DNA of 42,496 bases, from positions 1-42,496 of the forward strand of contig SLOD01000101.1 of the NCBI GenBank assembly GCA_007132725.1, read 5' to 3'. Shown here in pieces: positions 1 to 9,800 of the stretch (positions are counted from its first letter, which is position 1; every line of letters begins with the position of its first letter). The notes beneath the pieces were generated by a model, which saw only the letters and a list, made by a program, of their open reading frames with translations, was not told the DNA's origin and made no database searches. The translations under genes and the position numbers were made by a program. Origin of the DNA: Candidatus Sumerlaeota bacterium. Lineage in GTDB: Bacteria > UBP6 > UBA1177.

Positions 1-284
1 TATAAGGATGTTCCTGTAATATACGCAATTCTTTGTCCATTCTCAAATAAATATGGTTTCAAAAGCTCCTCTTCAGGTGGTCTCAATTCGCCAAAAACAG
101 TAATTTTTGGAATATAAAAAACTCCTGTTGAAACTCTTTTTAAAAGCCCTTCATTTATAAGTCGTTCAATGGCTTTTGAAGCCGCAACATATTCAGACCT
201 TTCAATGAAAAGATCGTTATAAGTAAAAGTTGTTCCTTTGGGAATTTTCTTTATTTTCTTTCTAATTTTTTCTGATACTTTCAT
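1..284 (-). CDS. AbiEi/DUF6088-like antitoxin-type winged-helix protein, C-terminus cut by window edge
   Basis: Reverse strand reads MKVSEKIRKKIKKIPKGTTFTYNDLFIERSEYVAASKAIERLINEGLLKRVSTGVFYIPKITVFGELRPPEEELLKPYLFENGQRIAYITGTSL with AGGAG before the ATG (284-282). Open to the edge, not in the ORF track. Resembles type IV antitoxin/DUF6088 N-termini. Confidence 0.7.
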   Translation of the reverse strand, partial: MKVSEKIRKKIKKIPKGTTFTYNDLFIERSEYVAASKAIERLINEGLLKRVSTGVFYIPKITVFGELRPPEEELLKPYLFENGQRIAYITGTSL

Positions 285-315
285 AAAAAGCTCCTTTTTT
301 ACTTCTCTGTAGTTT

Positions 316-344
316 AATGTATTCAACATAAAAAAAATGTCAAG
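316..344 (-). promoter_or_regulatory. Putative sigma70-type promoter for the DUF6088-like gene
   Basis: On minus strand TTGACA (344-339), 17-nt spacer, TACATT (321-316), about 30 nt before the start codon. Confidence 0.5.
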
Positions 345-411
345 TATTATGTGCAGAAAACTTGACAAAAAACTTTAGTATGGCTGTCAAATTCCCGAAA
401 AAACCGACTAT

Positions 412-493
412 CCTTGTAAAATTACGCCAAAAATGTAAAAATAACCTTGTAAAATTACAAATTATGTGTAAAAATAACCTTGTAAAATTACGC
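412..493. repeat. 33-bp-period tandem direct repeat (about 2.5 copies) with palindromic core GTAA-AA-TTAC
   Basis: CCTTGTAAAATTAC begins at 412, 445 and 478, exactly 33 bp apart. The second copy extends to TTGTAA-AA-TTACAA. Confidence 0.9.
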
Positions 494-516
494 TGAGTGA
501 AAAGGCGAGGTGGTTA

Positions 517-1824
517 ATGAAAAGAAATATTACAGATATTTTAGTCAGTTGGAAAGATTCTGCCCCGAGAAAGCCACTGATCATCAGAGGAGCGAGACAA
601 GTTGGAAAAACCTATTCGGTCAAAGAATTTGGAAATGAACACTTTTTTAATGTTGTTGTCCTTGATTTTGAAAGGGATAGGTCCCTTGCTCCAATATTTG
701 AAAAAGACCTTGATCCAAAAAAACTTGTCATTGATCTTGAAATCCATGCCGGATCGAGAATCGTTCCGGGAGAAACACTTCTTTTTTTTGATGAAATTCA
801 GGCATGTGAACGGGCTTTATTGAGCCTAAGATACTTCTATGAGGAAATGCCTGATCTGCACATAATTGCCGCCGGATCACTTCTTGAATTTGCAATGGGC
901 AACATTTCATTTCCCGTAGGCAGAGTAACATTTGAATGGATGCACCCCATGACATTCAAAGAGTTTCTGAAGGGTTGCAAAAAAGATATCCTTGCAGAAA
1001 ACATCCCTTCCCTTTTTAGTCGCTCCCCGATCTCTGAAACTCTTCACAATTTACTGATGGAGCAGCTCCGCCTTTATTTTATTGTCGGCGGAATGCCTGA
1101 AGCTGTGAAAAAATTCATTGAATCCGGATCGGTAACAGAAGTTAAAAAAGTCCATGACGACATAGTCCATTCATATATTCAGTCACTGGTAAAATACAAT
1201 TCGAAAGTGAACATTGAAAGTATTGAACAGATTGTTCGGGCGATCCCGTCAAAAGTAGGGTCACAGATAAAATACACACATCTTGACCCTGACAGAAGAA
1301 TAGAAGTGACAAAAACTTCTCTTAGCATCCTAGAAAAAGCACTCCTTATCAATCTTGTTCACTCTACGGCTGTTTCCGGTCTTCCACTCGGAGCCGGAAC
1401 CAGCTCAAAGATATTCAAACCTCTTTTCCTTGACATCGGTCTCATGCAGCATATATGCGGAATTGACCCTAAAGAAAGCATAACTGCAACTGATCTTAAC
1501 AATGTCTATAAAGGTTCAGTTGCAGAGCAATTTGTCGGACAGGAACTTCTTGCAGCAGGGGGGTCTGAAAATCATAAACTTTACTATTGGAACAGAACAA
1601 AAAAAAGCAGTACAGCTGAAATTGATTTTGTTTTTGTCAGAAACGGTAAAATTTATCCTGTCGAAGTGAAAAGTGGAGCAAAAGGAAGAATGAAAAGCAT
1701 GCACATCTTTTTTGAAGAACATCCCCGGATCGAAAAAGGATTTGTCCTTTCCTCGACCGTTTCACAGATTCAGCTCATCGAAAAAATGGTCTTTGCCCCT
1801 ATCTATTCAGAAATATCTCTTTGA
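517..1824 (+). CDS. AAA family ATPase with DUF4143 (AAA_14-type)
   Basis: N-terminal RKPLIIRGARQVGKTYSVKEFG Walker A, LLFFDEIQ Walker B, C-terminal nuclease-like EIDFVFVRNGKIYPVEVKSG; typical of AAA_14/DUF4143 proteins. Confidence 0.9.
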   Translation: MKRNITDILVSWKDSAPRKPLIIRGARQVGKTYSVKEFGNEHFFNVVVLDFERDRSLAPIFEKDLDPKKLVIDLEIHAGSRIVPGETLLFFDEIQACERALLSLRYFYEEMPDLHIIAAGSLLEFAMGNISFPVGRVTFEWMHPMTFKEFLKGCKKDILAENIPSLFSRSPISETLHNLLMEQLRLYFIVGGMPEAVKKFIESGSVTEVKKVHDDIVHSYIQSLVKYNSKVNIESIEQIVRAIPSKVGSQIKYTHLDPDRRIEVTKTSLSILEKALLINLVHSTAVSGLPLGAGTSSKIFKPLFLDIGLMQHICGIDPKESITATDLNNVYKGSVAEQFVGQELLAAGGSENHKLYYWNRTKKSSTAEIDFVFVRNGKIYPVEVKSGAKGRMKSMHIFFEEHPRIEKGFVLSSTVSQIQLIEKMVFAPIYSEISL

Positions 1825-1940
1825 TGACACAGAAAATGATGGTTTTAAAAGAGATGTTTCTAAAAATTGCAGGAAAAATCAACTTATGGTATTGTGCTCT
1901 GTTGAAGTTGCTGACTGTTGAAAAATAATGGGGGGGACTG

Positions 1941-2666
1941 ATGAGGAATATCTGTTTTTATGTTGCTGTTACTGCATTTCTTTGCAGTTTTTCTTTTCTG
2001 CACGGTAAAGAAATACACGAAGGAATGAAAATCACTCCTGAAATGTCAGAAAAAATTCTTGAAAAAATAACTGCCAAATACTCAAAAATGTATGAAAAAT
2101 ATGCCGGGGTCAAAAGTGTCAGACATGTGACTGTGGAGTGGAGGCATCCAAGGACGGACAAACTCCTTGAGAAAGAGGAGGTGGTCTATACAAGATACGA
2201 CTACTTTTATGACAACTTGGTATATGAAGTTCACAAATATACTGTTGATGGGGAAGAAAGAAACCCTAAAAGTTATGACCCCAGAGAATCAAAACCGGGG
2301 ATTCCCCATTTTGACAAAAACGGTCATAAAGAGTACGAAAGGGAAGTGGTCGCCATCGAAAAAGTGGATGGAAGGCTCTGTTACAAAATAAAAGCAACAC
2401 CCAGAAGACCTAAAGACGAACATTTTGCCGGATACATATGGGTCACTGTGGATGGACTTGAACTGATACAGAACGAAGGGTCATCAGGGAGAATGAGATT
2501 CGGGGTAAGCGACCTCTATGTCAAATATAAAGCAAAGGATTTCGGAGACTATTTTTTCTTTACGAGCGGTTATGTGAAAGTCACTTTGAATGTCCTTGGA
2601 CTTTACAGAAGGACTCTGATATTTAATTTCGTTAATAAAAACATTGAGCCGATACCGAAAAAATAA
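1941..2666 (+). CDS. Secreted hypothetical protein, possibly LolA-like outer membrane lipoprotein-sorting fold
   Basis: Full ORF with signal peptide (MRNICFYVAVTAFLCSFSFLHG) and GGGGGG-rich Shine-Dalgarno. Family call is weak. Confidence 0.65.
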   Translation: MRNICFYVAVTAFLCSFSFLHGKEIHEGMKITPEMSEKILEKITAKYSKMYEKYAGVKSVRHVTVEWRHPRTDKLLEKEEVVYTRYDYFYDNLVYEVHKYTVDGEERNPKSYDPRESKPGIPHFDKNGHKEYEREVVAIEKVDGRLCYKIKATPRRPKDEHFAGYIWVTVDGLELIQNEGSSGRMRFGVSDLYVKYKAKDFGDYFFFTSGYVKVTLNVLGLYRRTLIFNFVNKNIEPIPKK

Positions 2667-2686
2667 ACGGATTTCGGGAGAGAATA

Positions 2687-3433
2687 TTGAAAAATTTATA
2701 TGAAATTTTACTTGCAGCACAGTTTATAAGTGCTTTTTTTACTTTTATTGCCCTCTATTTCGTAACAGCGGGCTACGGAAGACACACAGGAAAAAAATGG
2801 GGTCCTTCGGTAAGTCCGAGATTTGGATGGCTTTTTATGGAGTCTCCGGTTGTTATAATACCGATTTTACTTGCATGTTCAGGAACCGTTACGACCGTTA
2901 CAGGCATCATGCTTGCGATCTGGCTGACACACTATATCCAGAGAACTTTCATATACCCCTTCCTCATCCGGGGTGAAGAGAAGATGCCTGTTCTCATAAT
3001 CCTTTTTTCCCTGATGTTCAATGGAATGAACGGCTACATCAATGGTTACTATCTGTTCAATATCGCCGATTATTCAGTTTCATGGTTTTCCGATATCCGC
3101 TTTATCGCCGGTGTCGCCATATTTTTTACAGGAATGGTGATCAACATCCATTCAGACCATGTTGTAAGATCCCTGAGAAAAGAAAAAGGTCCCGGATACC
3201 ATCTTCCCGAAAAAGGGATGCACAAGTTCGTTGCAAGCCCCAACTACCTCGGGGAAACAATGGAATGGACAGGCTGGGCGATACTTACATGGTCTCTGCC
3301 CGGACTTGCCTTCATGCTCTTTACCATGGCAAATCTCGTCCCCAGAGCACATAAGCACAGAAAATGGTACAGAGAAACATTTAAGGAAAAATATCCTGCT
3401 TCAAGAAAAAGGATTTTTCCTTTTGTTTACTGA
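2687..3433 (+). CDS. Steroid 5-alpha-reductase-family integral membrane protein
   Basis: C-terminal SPNYLGETMEWTGWAI...NLVPRAHKHRKWYRETFKEKYPASRKRIFPFVY matches the family signature; TTG start with upstream GGGAG. Confidence 0.88.
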   Translation: MKNLYEILLAAQFISAFFTFIALYFVTAGYGRHTGKKWGPSVSPRFGWLFMESPVVIIPILLACSGTVTTVTGIMLAIWLTHYIQRTFIYPFLIRGEEKMPVLIILFSLMFNGMNGYINGYYLFNIADYSVSWFSDIRFIAGVAIFFTGMVINIHSDHVVRSLRKEKGPGYHLPEKGMHKFVASPNYLGETMEWTGWAILTWSLPGLAFMLFTMANLVPRAHKHRKWYRETFKEKYPASRKRIFPFVY

Positions 3434-3461
3434 CTTATTGTAACAATTCACCTTAATTTAG

Positions 3462-3490
3462 TTGAAATATAGTTACTTAATGTATATTAT
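3462..3490 (+). promoter_or_regulatory. Putative sigma70-type promoter of the PqqD/radical SAM operon
   Basis: TTGAAA (3462-3467), 17-nt spacer, TATTAT (3485-3490), 48 nt before the PqqD start. Confidence 0.6.
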
Positions 3491-3537
3491 ATGTTCTTGG
3501 AAATTGAACACCTTTGGTTTAAAAGCGGAGGCATGCC

Positions 3538-3828
3538 TTGGATAAAAGAGTCTTCAAGATCAGAAATGAGGTTGCTTACAGAAAATCGAGTGACGGGAAC
3601 ATGACAATAGTCTCCCCTGTTACAGATAAAATAACAACCATCAACCTGACAGCAACTGAAATATGGGAAATGATAGACGGCCACAAAAATGTCTCTGAAA
3701 TTATTGAACAGTTTTACAGCACCCACTCAAAAGACAGTAACCTCCCCCCTAAAGACATGGTCGGGGAAGATGTGCTGGAAATTTTAAACAGTTTTTTGGA
3801 AAAACAGCTTGTTGAGCTTGTTAAATAA
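3538..3828 (+). CDS. PqqD family peptide-binding (RRE-type) protein
   Basis: 96 aa; ...KITTINLTATEIWEMIDGHKNVSEIIEQFY... matches the PqqD fold signature; TTG start, GGAGG 6 nt upstream. Confidence 0.85.
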   Translation: MDKRVFKIRNEVAYRKSSDGNMTIVSPVTDKITTINLTATEIWEMIDGHKNVSEIIEQFYSTHSKDSNLPPKDMVGEDVLEILNSFLEKQLVELVK

Positions 3829-3863
3829 AATGTTCGCCAATAAAATGATATCCGGAGGATCTT

Positions 3864-6800
3864 ATGAACCATCTTAGCAAAAGTAAATGGTTGTTTTTAT
3901 CCGCTATGTTAATAGCATCCGTCTTGTGGAGCTGTTCATCAAAAGAAACCTGTTCCGCAGACATTGAATGCAAAGAAGGGTTCTATTGCGGAGATGACAG
4001 AAAGTGTACTCAGTTTGAAAGTGATGACTATCAAATAATCTTTGAAAACCTGACAGACGGTATGACCGTTACTACAATAGACGATGTTGACAGATCTACT
4101 GATGACATAAAAATAAATATTGTTGTCCTTCTTAAAGAAACTAAAGATCACCTCCGTGAAAATATGGATGCAACTCTTTCTGTAAAATCTAAAACAGGGA
4201 AAACAACTGTCTTAAATGGGAAATTTATAAAAAACAGGGCCGTTTTTAAAAGTGTCAACCTCCCCGAAGGTGAAGTTACTGTCGAAAGTTGGGTTTCCAG
4301 AAATCCCGCTTTGAAAACTAAGGTAGAGATAAATGTCCGCAAAATGGGAATAGAGGTTTTCTATCTAAAAGGGGGTGAAGGCGGAACAGCGACTGTTCTT
4401 GAAGGAGCCACAATATATGATGATGACAACTATGATATAGAAAGTGATGACGGCATTTCGATTTATCTTACCGGAGAGACATTCGGAATGGAAAAAGGAG
4501 ATGCTGTTGAGATAATAATCCCAGAACTTAAAGAAACTCCGGTAGCAGAATCAATTGTCGGAGAAGATGGTTCTCTGATTTTCGGTCCGGTAGAGATACC
4601 TGTCTGGAAAAATGTAAGGATGTCCCTTGTTTCAGGAGATTACTCAAAAAGTATTTCTTTTTCTGTCGAGTCCTCTAAATACTGCGGTTTTATGCTTAAC
4701 ATAAGTAACGGAGATATTCTCGGCATTGCAAATGATGAAACACCGAACCTTCAAGGATTACAATACAATCTTAAGATCAGTGAGATAACCGGTTGCGGAA
4801 GTGGCAGCAGAGTCTATATTTACACGGGAGATGATGAAGAAAAAGAACCGGAACTTCAAAAATCTTTTTCCATTGCAGGCAGTTCCGTAGAAGAAAGAGT
4901 GACATTCAACCCCAGCACAGACCCCGATGATACAAAAAAGATCACTGTTTTAATAGAAGACGAAGACCTCGATGTTTTCGGACAGAGAACTGTCAGCGGC
5001 ATCATTGTAGACCTCGGTCTTCCGACAGGTGAAATAACATTCCCCGAAGCGGGAGATATCCTGACAATGGCAGATGATATTGACAGTGACACAGATGGGC
5101 TTCAGATAAACTTTCAAGGTGTTGCAAATGATACGGTTACTCCTCCGGTGAGCGTTGTTCTTAAACTTCAGGACAACATTATAGGAACTCTTGATGATGT
5201 CGAAGGACCTTTTTCCGTTCCATACACATTTACCCAGTCAGCACAAAGCGTTGTACTTGATGCTGAAATTACAGACAGAGCCGGGAACAGCTTTACTCTG
5301 TCCCAGCCTTTTTCTGTGGACATTGATTCCGGACTTACTTTTTACAGTATCTGCGGAGTAACAGGTTCCGATGTGGTCAACTTAATGTGGCTGAATTCAA
5401 CTCACGACGAAGATCCTTCCACTGACGAACTTCAATGCAGTGTCATATTAAAAGTTTCTGAAAACTCTTCTGCCGACTCTGTATCTCTTGCCATAGGAAA
5501 AGATGAACCTGTTAAAAAAAGTGTCAGTGCCGATGGTGAAGCATTTTTTGACATAGAGCTGGAAGACAGCAGTGACGGAATACTTCTGAAAGCCGAAGCT
5601 TTTATAGAAGATGATCCAATTGACGAAGTTACTCTCACAGTAAGAGTTGATACTGTTCCTCCAGTCGCCGGTCTTACGAACAACCTTCTCCTTAACAGCG
5701 GAGAAACCACATCTTCCCCCGATATAACATTTAATTTCGAGTGTTCAGAAAACCCCTGCACTTTCAACTCTCAACTTAACGATGAAACAATCGAAGACTT
5801 TACAACTGCCAATTCAAGAGTGATAACCGGACTCTCTGACGGAGAACATACAATTTCAGTCAGGGCTAAAGATGCGGCGGGGAATATAAGTGAAGAAACT
5901 GTCTTTAACTGGACAGTTGACACAGAAAATCCTGAAACGACCATTACTAAGGATCCGGGGGCAGGAACCGCTGCAAGTTTTGCACTTTTTGAATTTGAAT
6001 CTTCTAAAGATCCGTACAGATTTCACTGTAAACTTGAAAAAAATGGAAACAACTTTGTTCCTGACGATGACTCATGGGAAGAATGCAATACCGGAAAGAG
6101 AGACTACTACGGACTTCCCGAAGGAACTTACAGGTTCAGAGTCTCCGCACAGGATGCGGCAGGCAATGTTGATCCTTCTCCTGCCGAACATGTCTGGGTA
6201 GTGGGGTCAGCCGCCCCTGTAACGACAATAACGAACATTGAGCCGTCAGATACAGTTACAAATCAAGATCAAGTGGAATTTGAATTTGAAGCCACAGTTA
6301 CAAGCACTTTTGAGTGTAAACTTGAAAAAAGCGGAACCGTTATTGAGGATTGGACAGATTGCAGTTCAAAAACGAAAAGTTACTCATCACTCGATGACGG
6401 GTCTTATCTATTCCAGGTCAGAGCTACGGCTGCATATGGTGTAAAAGAAAACACCCCGGCTTCTTACGGATGGACAATTGATACTGTTCCTCCTTTTATA
6501 AGGATCAATTCTAAACCCTCAATATCCACTCCTTATGATTCCGGTTCTTTTATCTTTGAATGTGTAGGAGAAGTTTATCCCTGCACATTTGAATGTGAGC
6601 TTGACGGGAGTCCTGTCAACTGCTCAACAGGTCACTACAGTTTTGCCGGACTGGAAGAAGGTTCTCACAGATTTGTCATAGAAGCTACCGATGCTGCAGG
6701 AAATAAATCTATTCCTATAGATACGCCTCCTGATCATTCGTTCCTTAATGATTACTCTTGGGAAATAAATCCTCTTCTGCTTGGAGTAACAATAACTTCG

Positions 6801-9800
6801 AAACCTGATATACATTCGCCATCAAATGATGCCGAGTTTATCTTTGAGTCCAATAAAACAGCATCGTTCGAGTGTAAACTGAATGATGGCAGTTATGAGC
6901 CCTGCTCCTCTCCCTACAGCTACAGCGGTTTGTCCGAAGGAACTCACACATTCACTGTAAAAGCAAGCTTTGCCGAAGAAATCGCCTTTGACAGTCACAC
7001 ATGGACAGTTGACACACTTGATCCCGTAATAACCATTGACTCCGGTCCTGCAGACCCCACCAATCAGACAGGGGCTGTCTTTAATTTCTCCGCAAATGAA
7101 ACCGTCTCTTTTGAATGCAAACTTTCAACAGATGCCGACTGGTCTCCTTGCAGTTCTCCTAAAGTATATCCCGCAGGAACATTCGGTATTGAAGATACTG
7201 AACAGGAATATACTTTCGAAGTCAGAGGAACCGACCAGGCAGGGAACACCGGTACCACTTCATATACATGGACAGTTGACCTTGCTTTCCCTGAAATTCA
7301 GTGGATATCTCCTGTGCCCGGTCCTGACGGAAATGTGGTCGTTGGAAAATCTCATGATGTCTTTTCTGCAGATCCGGATGTTTACGGAATAAATGTTGTA
7401 GTGAGAGTATCCGGCAGCAATTCCGGTCAACCGATAAATGTTACAGGGTTTACAACACCCCCGGAATACCATATCGTCTATGTTGATAGTAGCCAACCTA
7501 AAAACTATACCCTTACAATAGGTCTTCAACATGGTGCAAGAGTTAACAATCCCTTAGTGATTTCCGTTGAAGATGATACCGGATCTTCTGCATCTATCGA
7601 TCAGCTTGTGATAGTGAACACTGAAATGCCCACAATAACTTGGGCATATCCTGGGAACAACCATAAGTTTGTTGCTTCTTCAACTGCTCCTCAGTTTACT
7701 TTCAATGTATGGAATGCGGAGCCTGGTTCAGTAGTCGAACTTATTGACTCCGATACAAACAACGTTGTTGCAACAGAGCTGACTGTTGGCGGAACTACCG
7801 GACTTCAGGAATATGTTCAGATCAACCCCGCTCTTGATGACAGATGTGCTCCTTATAAATTCCATGCAAGATTTTATGATGATCTTGACGGAATGTGGCA
7901 CTATACAAACTCTGTAACCGACGAAGCTCTTAAAACAGTCATATCTGTTACTGTAAACAGGAATCCTGCTGTAATAGATGCCGTTGTGATAGGTGATCCG
8001 ATGGATCCTGCTGTTACTGACACAGACAGAATACTTAACCGTGCAAAAAATATGAATGATGATCCTGACGGAGGGATGCAGATAGATATCACTGTCTACA
8101 TTTCTGACCCTGAAAATCCGGATGATACAAACAGAACAGTAAAACTTTTTACAGGATCAATGCTTCTTGCAACTTTGACAAGCCAGGAAGATGAAGCAGT
8201 TTTTGAAAAAGTTCCACTAAAAGAAGGTGATCACACGCTTAGAGTTGAAATTGCCGACTGCTCAGGGAACATAAGCTCAAAAACTCTTGAAAAAATTACT
8301 GTTGATACAATAAAACCGGAACTCACACTTTCTGCACCAAAAGGCAGTTCTTCCAACTGGAGGTGGCTGGTATTTGCCGATGATCCCGAACTTGGAACAA
8401 TAGACGGAGATGGATACTTTACCGGAATTGAAATGGTAGTGAATTCAAACGAGGAGATAGGTCCTTCTGTTGAAGTTATCCATACGGTCTATGATTATTC
8501 TGATAACCAGACCGATCAGAGCGACATATCTTCAAATGCTGTTGCAGGAGCCAGTAATGTCACCATTGATCTGCCTCCTCTTGAATATGGAAAGCACCGT
8601 TTTCGAGTCACAGTGGAAGATCTTGCCGGTAACAGCTCTACCATAGATGAAACATATGAAGTCAATGTAATTGTACCGCAGATAGAGTTCACAAATATCA
8701 GTGAAGGACAGGTGTTTGATACCGATGAAAACGAATCGGTACCGGGCTTCCAGATACTGCTTGAGATGGCCGTGGAAGATGTCGTGCCTCAAAGCAGTTA
8801 TGTCATAAAAGCCATCCCTGTTCTGTCACAAGGTGGAGATGCGGATGCCTCCAGATACGAAAAGACATGGACAGGATCTGCAACAATGGATGGCCCTGTT
8901 TCAAAATACCTGACCATGGGAGGTGGATGGTGGAGATTGTCCGCAACGATCAAAGATGATCATGGAAACGAATCAGGAAGTGTACACTACTATATAAAAA
9001 TCGAAAATGATGCTCCTTCAATAACTGTTAAAAAAGGTTACGGACACAGTATAGGTGCCGGTCCGGTCATTGATGGCTACTCTGAATCCGATCCTGCATG
9101 GATGCTCCCCGAAGATGTTGATTGTTCGGGGAATGATTGTTATACTGAACTTGAGATATGGACAGATGCTCCTGCCGGGTCAGATGTTTATATTTCAATT
9201 AACGGCGGGGGTGAAATTTCAGAAACAACAACCTCTCATTCAGGACAGTCTTATGCCGATTTCAGTGTGACACTTGACAGCTCCCTTGATTTTAACACCT
9301 TAACTGTTAAAATCATCTCAACGACAACGACCGAAAATGAAGAAACTTACTACATAAAAATTGACGAAACCCTGCCCGGACTGACACTCATCAATCCTGT
9401 TGACTGCTCTGCTCAGGAAGTTTGCAGGAGAATTGACATGATCAACGATCCGGGAACTGACTACATTGAGCTTGTAAAGCTGGGATATGGGTATGATGAT
9501 GACTTGATACCCGGCGGAGCACTTAACTTCAGACCATCAGGAAAAATAATTTTTGAAGTTGACGGAGCAACGGCAGGAACTGTCAAAGTGGAATCAGTAA
9601 CAGGAGACCCTGTTCCCGGCATAACAAACGGAGAAGCGACTATTCTTTATGACAACATAGCGGAAATTTACTATGCCGACTTTTCTAATATGACGGTCGC
9701 GGACACCAATCCTGACGGACAGACAGACTACGATCTTGTTTTTAAAGTTACAGAATCACCTTCAGGAGCAGTCTCTAAATATCTTGTAAAACTTCACCTC

